From: Clusia tigrina
Taxonomy: Eukaryota; Arthropoda; Insecta; Diptera; Clusiidae
Reading direction: 5' to 3'
DNA length: 64,000 nucleotides
Assembly (NCBI GenBank): GCA_920105625.2
Contig: OV050030.1
Span: forward strand, 142,876,291-142,940,290
Shown here: piece by piece, positions 33,380 through 44,955 of the stretch
Layout of the letters: every line of letters begins with the position of its first letter
Position numbering within the stretch: position 1 is the stretch's first letter
Translations under genes and position numbers: made by a program
The notes under the pieces: model-generated
Databases searched by the model: none
Seen by the model: the letters and a program-made list of their open reading frames with translations, nothing else
What the model was told of the DNA's origin: nothing

Positions 33380-34828
33380 CATTTAAGCTTGTTGTAATTG
33401 TAATGATATTCATCATATTATTCATTTGAGTGATTAAGGATTTCACCATGTCTTTAAGTTCATTAATATCACTATCGTTGAATTTTTTGTATTTTCTTCA
33501 GTTTTATTTGGATTTGATGACCCTACAATTTCAGCATAGCGTACGCCTGCCTACTGATCCATCCATATTTTTTGTCTGAAGTAATAATGGATCCTCTCTG
33601 CGTAAAGATGGAAACCTTTGAATTTTTATGGCTTTGTGTATTTCACAGCCTTTGTAGTTTGCAGTATGATTTCCGCCACATAGGGCACATTTAATTTCAG
33701 CAGCGTTGGTTATTTTTTTTTACATTCACTTGTTAGATGCTTTCCAGCGCATTTCACACATACTGGATCCCTTATACAGTAGTTTTTTGTATGTCCGTAT
33801 TTTTGGCAGTTAGTGCATTGCGCAACTTCTCTTTTATGATGAGGTGACTCAAAAACTACTATGCAATGCATTAATTTGTTAATGCTATAAATATCTTTAT
33901 TGTTAGTATTTGCTTCCAGTTCTATGCTAAACAGTGGTAGCAGTTTATTTTGTTGTCCGTTGAGTTATGTTAGTTATGTTTAAAACTTTGTGACCGTTTT
34001 CACCAAGCTCATTTCTAATTTCTTCTTGGTCTGCGGAGGGGTGCATATTGCAAAGAATTTCGTTGAAACCTCTTTCATTTTTGGGTTTAAATGTGTACAG
34101 CTTCGTACCTTTTTGCTTAAGCATTTGGAATATTTTTTTGTATGTTTCCGAGTCATTCGATTGAACTCGTACTTCATTGTTTGTTAATATTTTAAATATG
34201 AAGTTACTGTCTGCAACAGTGGTAAGCGCATTTTTTAACGTCTTTATGAATTCTACGCCTTGTACGTATATAGGGGGTGGTTTGTTTAAACTTTTTTTTT
34301 CGGACTAGTTGTTTTTTCTTTTTCGGACTCATTTTGATCAACTTGTCCAATGTGCGAGGGTTCAGCAAGTTCGTCATCATCAACGGTCAAAGCAGCAAAT
34401 CTGTTTTTTCTTTCTGAAGTAGTATCGCTCAACCAGTAGTTTGATAACTTACTTTGGCTTGGGTTTTTTGCAATTTTTTGCTTTTTGTTAGTGTTGGGCG
34501 TTCTTTTCGCTTTATCTGTTGTGGGTGAGGTTCGTGCTCTCTTTGGTAGCGATTGCAGTTGACTTACCTGCACGCCTTTTGGTTGAATTTGCACACAGGC
34601 AAAAGAACATGTTGATGTCGTAGTTGTAGTCGAGAATGTAGTTGTTGTACCGTACGTAGAGAAGGCAGATGTTGTTGTTGCTGACGAATTTGTTGTAGTT
34701 GTCGCACAATCCACTGCTATACTGGAGCAGGCCATTCTTGGAGGTTTGCCATGTGCACTCCACGTAGAGTGGAGTGACTCGCTCATAGATCTCGTTCTCT
34801 CCCACGGGGGAGAGCGCTGCACACTCAT
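33380..34828 (-). pseudogene. Jockey ORF1, nucleic-acid-binding protein
   Basis: The N-terminal piece (34828-34286) starts MSVQRSPPW and has a Thr/Ser-rich stretch and a basic segment ending SPKKKV. After a frameshift comes a central domain. Three Cys/His knuckles follow at about 33830-33680 (CTNCQKYGHTKNYC, CVKCAGKHLTSEC, CALCGGNH). This is the ORF1 architecture of Jockey, where the knuckles bind element RNA. Several frame breaks make it a pseudogene. Part of the 5' UTR lies at 34829-35298. Confidence 0.75.
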
Positions 34829-35309
34829 GGCTATTACCGACTATACTTTGTTTATTAGTTTTTTAAAAATTTTATTGATAATTATTTTTCCTATATTTTA
34901 ATCTTATTTATGTATGTATGTAAAATATCACGAAAAACAAAATTTTGGTGTGGTAACTCTAATCACTTATTATGGACAGAGTCCACTGTGGCAACACCAC
35001 ACACAACCGGGATTATTTTATTTGTTGTCTCTTTCAATTTTTAACTCATATATGTATATAATTGTTCCTTTGTTTGTTTGATTGTTTATTTAACACTTTT
35101 AATAAATTTCAAATTAGTTATTATAAGTATTTAGATTAATTAAACAGAACTAGACACTTTCTTGAACATTGCACTTTCGTTTAGCGTCTCTTTCGCGGGT
35201 TTTGTAAAATTAGTTATTTGGTTTTAAACAACGATAAATGTCACAAGGGCGGAGCTCGTGTGATTACACGTCCGTTTAGTTACACGACCGTTTTATTTGC
35301 ACTTATGAA

Positions 35310-36150
35310 CTTGATGCAGCGTTTCCCAAATGGGAATATTGCGAGCTCGTTTTGCCCTTCTGCGCTTTACATCTTTTCCTCGCATTTGGGATTTCGTCAT
35401 TCCGCCATTAGGCTGGTTTCCCCACAATTCTGTTAGATACTCTTGTGATTGCCACGTCACAGGCAATGCTGAGTTTGTCCGTTATGCAGACTGCCATCTT
35501 TCTGCCATGTTCAGGGGGATTTCCTCATCTTTCCAGGCGGCATAAAATGCTTCCATGTCAAAAACCTGCCATTTCAACCGTTTGGTTTGCACTTTTCGAT
35601 TTCGTTGTTTTTTCTACGCAGTTATATAAATTTCAATAGCCCGGTGATCACTGTATGTGTATATGCTGCTGACTTGCCACTGTGCGTTGCGAGTTATATC
35701 TTTGTGGGCTAAGGTGAGGTCTATCTCAGAACCCCTCCTGCCTGTTTCGAATGTATTTTTACTACCGTGTTTAAAAGGTCTAGCGATAATGGAGCTAGGC
35801 ATTCCAGTAGAATTCTTCCTCGCTGATCTATGCGTGTAATTCCCCTTGCTGTGGATCAGGCATTGAAATCTCTTGCTTCTACGACCAGCCTTTTACTTCG
35901 TGCTTCTGTCACAAACGTCATCAGCTCTAAGTTATCTAGAGTACTGAGGCAGCATAGCACGAAAAAAGTACACGTTTTTTATTTTCGCCCATGTGAAACC
36001 ATTTTCCGCCATTGTCATCTTCTGCTGAATTGCGGAATCGTTAAGTGCCAATATAGCAGCTTTACCGTAGGCATCCTGTACCCAGTTGCGAAAATTCAAA
36101 TTTCGATGTTGTTCACACAGTAGCCCAAAGTATAATTTTTGGTCGAACAT
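35310..36150 (-). pseudogene. R1-like LINE, endonuclease half
   Basis: The minus strand opens with a CEQHRNLNFRNWVQDAYGKAA stretch (36110-36040) followed by ENGFTWAKI. It then shows a DFNA box (at about 35860), and RRGSEIDLTLAHKDITRNAQW with YTYSDHRAIEI at about 35740-35650. This is the R1-clade endonuclease. Stops and frame changes interrupt it. The remainder continues to about 35310, where Jockey sequence starts. Confidence 0.72.
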
Positions 36151-36189
36151 AGTTTGGTTCAGGACATCCTGGGCCCTTTTCCTTCAAGG

Positions 36190-37200
36190 CCTCGCAAATC
36201 TTCTAGGGGGTTGTGATCATGTCCACATCTCTACATTGTATTCTGAAGGTGTGCGTTTTTGCCACTACTTTTGCTGCATCTCTGAGAACTTCCTCCACCG
36301 CCGCCTTATATTTTGCCATTTTGTTTTCAGGAACACTCTTAAGCTTGATTAACAGGTATCCTTTGTTACCCTGATATATGCGCCTAGCATCTGCCCCTAG
36401 TTCTTTAAACAAACTACTGGATTTAACCGCTGCCGTAATTATGATGGCATCAGGTCTAAGCTTTATCTCGTTGGTTTTAGAGTTTGGTTGCATTTTCCTT
36501 GGTTTTTTCCATCTTTGTAAACCGTTCTCTTGCGATTTTGGGACATCATCTCATGTTTGGGGGCATTGTGCCAGCGTGACAACCTCTTTCCGGACTGGTG
36601 CCTTGAGACAGGTGACATGCGCAGGTGGAATTTCCAGCGTCGCGGAAGGATCGTTGTTTGTTCGCACCCATTTCACGGATCCCATTGCTGTTTCACAGTT
36701 CGTTTTTATTTTACCTGTCGGACTGGCGTTGGCCCTTGCTTTTTCGCAGATCCCGTTTGTACTCCAACTGTAATCATGCTCACCTGTGGGGTGTTTTTAA
36801 TGGTACGCATGCTCTTTAATTGCATCTCGATCTCGACATGTTTTCCCTTCATAGCCGTTGCTAGTCGTTTTACCTCATTATGCACATTTGGCTTAACCTT
36901 GCAAAACTGCAGTAAATCGTTTATGGCCTTCCTTAGAGCTGTTATTTGGACATTGAGGGGTGTTACCGCAACTTCTGTTCGTTCCTTTGCTGCTCCAGTA
37001 CCCAGAGTGGATATAGGCAGGGCGCCTGGTAGTTTTTCGTCCGCTTTATTCACTGTTTTCATTTTGCACACCTTCTGTTGGCTACAATATGTAGTGCTAG
37101 GGGAGCCCGTGTAGTGAGATATTGATGTCCCAATTATGCCAGTGTGTGTACTTTGGGTAACGCATGTTACACCATTTTCATTTTGTAAACCTGATAAGCC
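36190..37200 (-). pseudogene. R1-like LINE, ORF1 region
   Basis: The main open piece (37071-36706) includes VNKADEKLPGALP and a long predicted helix (LRKAINDLLQFCKVKPNVHNEVK cut into two runs), a possible coiled coil. A second piece (36493-36203) has LRPDAIIITA, GYLLIKLKS and a RIQCRDVDMITTP end. It lies just upstream of the endonuclease, where R1 ORF1 belongs. I cannot point to a zinc knuckle. The assignment rests mainly on position and helical, basic composition. Confidence 0.55.
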
Positions 37201-38090
37201 GTATACTTTGCTATGTGGCGGTAATTTTTTTATGAGAGAGCTTCTATTGAAGACCTCCGCTACGCCTGTAGTTGGGGTATATATACTCGTATGCTTATTA
37301 TTATCGTTATTTATGTTTTTAGTTTGTATGCTTCTCCATGTAATATGGGCTCAAACTCACAGCCGCTGTCTCCTCTCGTGCAAGTAGTTTCCGTAAGTCC
37401 CATTGTTATCTATAAATGCAGGGAGTGTCCATGCGATTGTTGACATTGTCCCTTATGGGGAACAGTGTTCAGGCCCAACCTACATGCACACCGCTGTGGC
37501 TTCGATATTCGAACATATTGTGAGACCTGCCAGGTTTTAAAAGGACGGAAGAAGCAAGATTTCACTCCGTCTACAGAGGTAACAGGTATCCACTACTCCA
37601 GCCCAGTGTCGTCTGCTTCCTTTCCAGTATACCATAATCAGAATCTTAATGGATTCAATCCTGATGGCCCGAAGGCCGGCACTCGTGTTTTAAACAGGCG
37701 GTACTAATATGGAGAACATACGCTGACCAGTGAAACCGCTCATTTTGCGTCCGTTGCTCTTGAATTTTTAAGTTCACAATGCGAGAGCAAAGTGAAGGGG
37801 ACACATGCTTCAAAAGAGGCGGTGTCAACTCGCCACTGTCACAGCTTCTTTACCGCGTCCTCAGATTCCTGCCGCTCCTCGTCGGGGATTGCTTATTTGT
37901 CAGAGACTTGTTCACAACTAACCTGCTACTACATATTCCGGCTATCCGCGACCTGCCAACCCCTCCGGTAGCTTAGAGCCCAGCTATCGTGTCCGATCGG
38001 GTTTTACTACTTTAAAGTAGTAGCAAAACAGAACACTTCCGGCAGAGTGCTTAAATAATAAATAAATAAAATGAGCTTAAGTTGCATTCA
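37201..38090. other. unassigned segment ending in paired hairpins and TAAA repeats
   Basis: No domain is recognisable. Near the end there is a palindrome (TTTTACTACTTTAAAGTAGT, then AGCAAAA; about 38004-38030), a second stem (CACTTCCGGCAGAGTG, about 38035-38050) and then AATAAATAAATAAA. The order hairpin, hairpin, simple tail looks like a LINE 3' end on the plus strand. It could equally be the 5' leader of the minus-strand R1-like LINE. Confidence 0.35.
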
Positions 38091-40429
38091 TAAAATGTGC
38101 TTAAACTGCACTTAAAGACCTGGCAGAAGTAGAGGCATCCGCATACTAAAAAGCATCTGGCCTCATCTACTTGCAAATAAATAAGAAAAAACCACACTTT
38201 TCGGAAATTTAATTATTTAAATTCAAAGCCAAATGATACATCGAAGCATTTGCTAAGGAAAGCTGTGTTATGTAACACACATAAAAATGTGTTTCAACCG
38301 AATCCGTAATCAATTCAATTCCAGACACTAGTTATAAACTCCATTGAATGTAACAGCTACGTAGTAATAAAGAGAAAAACTATAACTAAAAACTATATAT
38401 CATTCCTAAAAACCTTAATCTGAAAAATCTTCCAGCATATGATCTATTTAACGGGAAAAAGATAAAGAGCTCTTTAAAAGAACTCTCACATTCTTGTCTA
38501 CCTTTGCAAATAACCAAAATTTTCTGCTGTGAACTTGAACATAACCGAAGCCTTCGACAATGTAGGGGCCCGTATACAAATTGAAATTTTTACTGCCTCC
38601 ATAATTCCATAAATTTGTTGAAAACTATCTCACGTACTAAAAGTTTACAATTAAACAAGATGAAAATCAGAGAAAAGAGGCGTTTTTTGTCATTCACGAG
38701 AACATTCCTTCATTTGTGAGAACACGAGGCCAGCTGCTGTTTAATTGGTGGAGACCTCAACTTCTGCCATGCCCTTCTAAGCTGCTTTCTCTCTCTCTAA
38801 CTAATGCCTCTATGTCACTTCGAGGACACTAATGCTATGAAAATTTCTAATGACAAAATGTCGAGTCTATATTCTGACCAGCGGAACTGTCCTGTTGGCG
38901 TTTAGACCATTTTTAGCTAGAACGACGTCTATTAATCGCCCCATTTGTCATTGGATGCGTGTTTGGCCTAGATCATATATGATCCATTGTCATTGATACA
39001 AATTGTGCGTCTTCGTGTACCACTTTGGACGGTGTAATAACTGAGGCGAATACTCCACCACCCATTGCTCCCAGATTTGGTTCTTTGGGTTTGAGCGACA
39101 AGCCACTGATTATTAAGGAATAGCTTTCATCGAAGTCGTGCAGCGTTTGCGTAGAATTGGGGCACCCATATAAAAAATGATTTAGCATGAATAGGTAAGT
39201 TTCCTCCGATTTTAACTGGATTTCAGTCAAAGGTCCCCATTTTCTGCCCCAATGAGGAGGGTGTGTAACGTCTCGAACTTAGGTGCGGATTCTCTAAGAG
39301 TGTATCCTAATAAGCGTGTGACTACTCTTATCAGGCACTTGCAGCTCCCACCTGAGCTCGGATTTCCAGGACAGCTAAGTACCCATTCAAGGTTAAAATT
39401 GGTAGCCTCAGCTGGTGTTTTTAACTGCTTTCGACCCCTCCTTAATTTATGCCATTATCGCACCGCATTTGCATTGGCTTACAAAGGCGGTTAACAACGT
39501 TTCGTAGACTCAGAATAAAACAGTCAGTTGATAGGTTTTCAACCAATTTAATATGTATTTGAGGTACCCAAAAACGGTGGTGAACTTCATTCATCACAAT
39601 TGCGGCGTACTTATGGCGCCGTTTTTAGTAGATGTGACCTACAATCAATCTGGTCACCACGTGGTGTCGGAACATCCACATAGGGCAGCGTGCTTTAGAC
39701 ACGTGGCTTCATCGATTCTGCGGTACATTCACAACAATCCAGAGACGTTCAAATACAACGAAAGCTTGCGAATGTCACTGTTTTTGACTATTGTTGCTCC
39801 ATTTGGTAGAGAGAACAAGTCCTTGGCAAAGCACTGCCGCTGTAAAGACAGACAAATATTTTGCTCAGCAGCGAGCAGCCCAGCTGGCGTCAATAAGTTC
39901 AGTGGTATACGAGCGCTTTCCTCTAGTTTGTTTTTTTTTTTACTTCACGCAGCATCCATACCAATAAACGCTTGAGCTACATTTAAGTTAATGTTGAAAA
40001 CTTTTATTTATTAGACGGCTACTTGCTTAGGACAGTAGAACGACATAGATTTCCTCTGCCAATTGTTTTTGGGGTCCAGACAAATAGACGACCAATCAAA
40101 CTTGGCGACAGGCGAAAACTTTGGGCATTGCGGCATGCGACTTTTGCCTTTAGTCAGAAAGGTCGGCTGATGGCTGTTTTGGCAAATTTATATTTTTCAC
40201 TGAGTAAATATTTCAAATGCATACCATTGCTTGAAATATTTCTTAGAAATTTCAAGTGAATCTCCGCGGAATTTTTCGGTTAAGGCGTTGCCTCCTAGCC
40301 ATAGCACTGTGAGTGGCTGATATTAGTCTTTTAAAGACTGTTCCCATTCTAAATAAATGTTGCCTAAAAAGCCTCACTTTAATTGGTTCCAACCTTTCCC
40401 TATTTTCGTGGAGGCTCTCATGGTGCGTG
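38091..40429. other. unassigned, no gene recognised
   Basis: This is the longest stretch without a transposon call. Open frames such as 39553-39975 (140 codons, plus) and 38973-39230 (minus) have no motif that I recognise. It could be host DNA or old, decayed repeats. It flanks the 5' LTR of the errantivirus-like element. Confidence 0.4.
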
Positions 40430-40692
40430 AGTTACGTCGGCTGACTCGCTATAGAATTTAACATACTTTGTTGCAAGTCGACCCATTAACATATTTATAC
40501 GTAGATTTCTAACAGCGCAACAATGTCGCTCCATAATAATTGCAACAATGTCGCTCCATAATAATTGGAAGGAAGAATGTGTAAGAACTAGAAGTAAGAA
40601 ATTTTAAAATAGCTTAAGTTGATTGTGACCTGAAAAAAACGGAGCATTAATAAATATACTATCACACCGACAACACGGTATGTTAATTTATC
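40430..40692 (+). repeat. 5' LTR of errantivirus-like element
   Basis: It starts AGTTACGTCGG and shares with the 3' LTR the blocks TTTAACATACTTTGTT, ATTAACATATTTATACGTA, GCGCAACAATGTCGCTC and GAAGGAAGAA. Compared with the 3' LTR it lacks about 48 bp near the start and about 135 bp in the middle, and it has a tandem duplication of the 27 bp around CAACAATGTCGCTCCATAAT. Confidence 0.8.
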
Positions 40693-40698
40693 CGATAT

Positions 40699-40709
40699 TG
40701 GCGCAGTCG
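40699..40709 (+). promoter_or_regulatory. primer binding site of errantivirus-like element
   Basis: TGGCGCAGTCG lies directly after the 5' LTR. It matches the PBS used by the 17.6/297 group of gypsy-type elements (tRNA-Ser type). Confidence 0.75.
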
Positions 40710-41639
40710 CGGAGCTTCGTCTGAAGACGCCAGTATAAGAACCTCAAAGTCTGAAGATTTTGAAAGTGAACTTCTAACGCGTGTAAGAGGATTTATGAAA
40801 GTCAACTTCTATTCTATGAAAAAGGGCATATAAAAGTGAAGTAATCGTAAAAATGGAATAGTGTCTGAAGACACATTTGAAATAGAAATTGAACGAGAAT
40901 AACAATTAAATGCAGATTTCTTGTATAACGGTGGCAAAGTTATATAACTAAACTATTAAATTCAAATCAAAAATGAAAAGACAGATAAGAGAAAAGTGCA
41001 GCAAAGCCCTTATTAGATATATGCAAATAATTGTGAGATTGACGACAATCTGGAAATTTTCACTACAGCATCTGAGGGTAGAATAGAAGAAATTTTAGCC
41101 ATGGCTTTGTACCATCGCTCCAGAACTTAATGAAGGATGCTCAGCGTATCCATGAATTCCGAGGAGATGGGACTAGAGCCGTTACTTCATGTTGATTGTT
41201 GTTTGTTTTACGATTGATTTACCGTATATATTTCTTATTCTTATCCTACAATTTATATATTATGTATCTAAAGGGATTTGCAACAGCACTGCAACTATAT
41301 TTTACTTCAATTTTATTATAAAGCTAAACATAAACCTGAACGCTTTTGTTATTTAGTAGTTGTTGCTTATTTTTGTTGGATTGGAATTATTGTATGCGTC
41401 CACGGCCACGATGCTGAAGAGACTGGTCGATTTACGAAATTCGACGGCCGACTCGCCACGTTGGCGTGCTCAGCCGAATTTGCCGCATTGAGTAAAAATA
41501 TGGCTACGGCCCGGATACACGTACACTCATGCTTTTCACTCGTTTCTTGGTGAGACATGAAAGAGGGAACTCTCTCCCAAAACATGCCTCACTTTGAAAT
41601 GAGAGACGCCATGGTGCCGCGACCACCGGGTCGCAGCCA

Positions 41640-42450
41640 CCTTTAGGGAAAGGTTCACGGCGTGAAGGCGTTTGTGAGAGATGTGGACACCCTACTTCCC
41701 CTATTGGTCAATACTGATGCCTTGAACTATGTGTTCCGAAGAATAATCGTAAATAAAATACAAGGACCAGCGGTGGACGTTATGAAGACGGTGGAAGGCG
41801 AACCTTTATGGGATACTATCATGGCAGCTCTGCTGGATAATTTTTGAAATAAAGAAACCTACTATTCATTGTACCAGAGAATATTTTCGGAAACAAGTTA
41901 TGTAAGGGAATATTATATTAAATTAAGAGATGTATTGTCCAAAATAAATATGGAATATCAATACGATGTGCAAAAACCAACAGAATTTACACCACAAAAT
42001 AATGAGAAAGTGGTTTTCAGAACATTTGTTACATATATTAGTACCAATTTAGATTCAGTTTTATGAAGAGAAATGCAGAGCATTAGAGAGACATTTGATA
42101 TATTAGAAGGTAAAAGGTTGATGTGGGAGCAGAGTCAAAGTTATAGACACATGAATCAACGTAACAATACACAGCGAACATTTGGGCAATATTAACAACA
42201 ACCACTGCCTGACCCTTTACTAAATGATACAAACACACAACAGCCACAAGGTCAGAGGCAGTTTGATAGCAGTCGTAAGTCTGGACAAACATGGAATTTT
42301 GGAAAACAGTCAAGTCGGACTAACAACACATATGGGTCGAATACAGGACGGTCTCTAGTCATGTGGAGCATTGGATGGAGATACTCGTATACCACACTGA
42401 AGAAGTAAATTTTAACATGGCACATAGTCTTAACATTTACCGATAGCACT
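41640..42450 (+). pseudogene. gag of errantivirus-like element
   Basis: Two open pieces are visible. One at 41662-41847 includes VNKIQGPAVDVMK and ends at a stop in LLDNF. The other at 41869-42066 includes SYVREYYIKLRDVLSKI. They match the order of gypsy/17.6 gag, including an Asn/Gln-rich tail around 42150-42330. The sequence between 40710 and 41640 holds no clear gene. Several stops prevent translation. Confidence 0.6.
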
Positions 42451-42566
42451 GTTAACAGTTAACAAGGAAAAAATTAAATGTATAATAGATTCACGTTTTT
42501 CAATTTCGCTCATGAAACCCATTAACCTCATTTTCCCCATTAAAACCTCTAGGAGCGAGAATAAAT

Positions 42567-43764
42567 ATGGAGGATAATACCGTTACAATAAATAATAAAG
42601 TAATTAAATTTATAAATGCTTGCCCACATTACGAGAACGAAATCTGTGAATTGGAATTTTATGAGTTAAGTAAGTATGAAATTGGGAAACTTTTGCAAAA
42701 TTTGATTATAGAGGAAAGGAATGCTATTTTAGGAATAATAAAAAAATATGATAGTTCATTTGATCGTGATGGTGGCGAATTAACCGCAACAGAAAGTATT
42801 CAATACGAAATTATTACAAAAACAAATAAGCCAGTTTACACTCAAGGATATACAGATATCCTCAGGTACATGAACAGGAAATAACGGGACAAATTTGGGA
42901 CATGTTAAAGCAGAGAGTAATTAAGGCAAGCTTTTCACCACACAATAATCCTCTTTGGATAGTTCCAAAAAAAGCAGATAAATCTGGAAGAAAGGAATGG
43001 AGATTTTTAATTGATTATAGAAGATTTAATGATGATACAATGGTCTTTGGACTTTAGTACTGCGTTGGAGGAACATAAACAGAACCTTAAGAAAATTTGC
43101 AAAGCTTTAAGAAAACATAACCTTAAAATTCAGTTGGATAAGTGCAACTTTTGTGCAAGAGAGACTGAGATTCTTGGGTCACGTATTGACATCTGAAGGT
43201 GTCACGGAAAACCTAAACAAGTTAAAGAACATTCAGGAGCTGAAGCTTCCTCTATGCCTGAACGCAAAGCAGATAAAATCCTTTTTGGGGGCAAATGGAT
43301 ATTATAGGAAATTTATAAAGGATTATGAAAAGGTGGCCCAACCAATGATCTCATTTTTAAAAAAGGACAGAAAAGTTAATACTAAGGATTCTACTTATAT
43401 TGCCTCCTTTGAAAAAATTAAAAGAATGCTAACCAGTTTTAAAGTACCCAGATTTGAAGAGGTGTTTCAAGCTAATTACTGACGCTGGATTTTGCAATTG
43501 GTGCAGTACTACAGCAAGATAATCAACCCGTTTGTTACGCCAGTTGGACCTTGAACGGTCATGACAGAAATTACTCCCTCCACAACTGAAAAATAACTTT
43601 TGGCCATTGTTTGGGCAACAAATTATTTTCGCCTATACTTATATGGTGTGTAGCTTAATTTGCAAGCTGATCACCAACCACTTAAGTGGCTGCATGAAAA
43701 ATCTCAATGCAAGGATTTAAATCAGAGGTTGCAAAGATGGATGCTAAAGTTGGGGAGTATGACA
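42567..43764 (+). pseudogene. pol (protease/RT/RNase H start) of errantivirus-like element
   Basis: The first open piece (42567-42884) is the pol region before RT. RT begins at about 42900 with NPLWIVPKKADKSG and WRFLIDYRRFN. It then jumps to a segment with EEHKQNLKKICKALR, so the central catalytic blocks, including the YMDD region, are deleted. RFLGHVLTSEGV and GYYRKFIKDYEKVAQP follow (about 43150-43350), then RNase H pieces up to KLGEYD at 43764. There the hAT element interrupts the frame. Confidence 0.82.
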
Positions 43765-44955
43765 CAGAGGCGGCGTAAGGCGGGGCCGACGTAGGCGAGC
43801 GCCTTGGGAGTTTATGCAGCTTTCTTCCCATTAGTACAGTAAATTAATATTAGTCGTTCTTAAAATATTTGTGTGTTAAGTTTTCTAAATTTCAATATTA
43901 AGCAAAGCATTGTTACATGCGATAGCAAAAAGCTCTGCTGTGTCTGGAAGATGTGATAAAGAAATGCGGAAATTTGTTTACAAGTTTCGTTGCTCTTTTT
44001 TCACTATAAGCCTCGTTTCACACTCGACGGCAACGGCAACGGTGCGGGTTTGCATATCACGGCAATTCACGGCAATATTTCAGTTTATATGCGCCAGGTG
44101 ATCTTTTTGTTTTTGTTTTGTGCTTGAGTATAGGGAGTGCGAACTTATAATCCAAAAACACACACACACACACACATAAGATACCATTCCTATTTAAACG
44201 ATATTCCAAGGAAAGAGTTGCTTATGAAAGAAGTACGACGCAGACAATACATTTTTTTTTATTTTTTAATTCAAATACAAGCACTATTATTCAGTGGTGC
44301 CCAAAAATTTAATACCAAACTCATGGCTTTACTACTATATTCAATCATTACCAAATGTACTGAACAAATAAGTCATAGCAATTGTTAATCGGTCCGGTGT
44401 ATTGAACTAAAATACATGCATGTATACAAGAGGAAAAAAAAACTATTTTATGTTGTGTTTCAACAGTTTTATTTGTGAATGAAAAACAACGGTACACCTA
44501 CACACATATTGTAGCAAGTCAACACATTGTGTACCTCGATGTACCTGTCTTTGCCTTAGTTCATACAAGTAAGTTAAGAGAATACAGAGTTAATTTGAAT
44601 GATATCTGTTACTTTAAGTTTAGTGTTTCTTATCCTCAATTCTCTACCATAATCTTATAATCATTGTCTATATTCTAACGCATAAGTTAATGTGTCTCCT
44701 GCCTTTTTCTTTTCTTGTGTATATATATTTCACGAACCTTGAAGAAAGGCCGAAACAATAAAGAGTCAGTCGTTAAGTGAAATCGAAAGCAAACGGTAAT
44801 TTCAATTTTGTGTACTCCAGCTGTAAAAACAGACTATCTACAATTACAAAAACAACAACAATTATGTACCAAAAAAAAAGGCAGATTTCCCTTCATTCAA
44901 AAGTACATATATATTTAGGTACTAGCTGACCCAGCAGGCGTTGCCCTGCGTCAAA

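Larger units (their letters stand above)
30466..35298 (-). mobile_element. Jockey-clade LINE, nearly full length
   Basis: On the minus strand it has a 5' UTR, ORF1, ORF2 and a 3' UTR ending in a poly-A run (about 30466-30482). The 7-bp word TGCACTT occurs at 30459-30465 and 35299-35305 and may be the target duplication. With those limits the element is about 4.83 kb, a normal Jockey size. The 5' boundary is less certain than the 3' one. It splits an R1-like LINE that runs in the same direction. Confidence 0.75.

Noticed and set aside
39553..39975. 140-codon ORF as a host gene
   Set aside because: I see no motif, no convincing start context and no splice-consistent neighbours; an ORF of this length can occur by chance.
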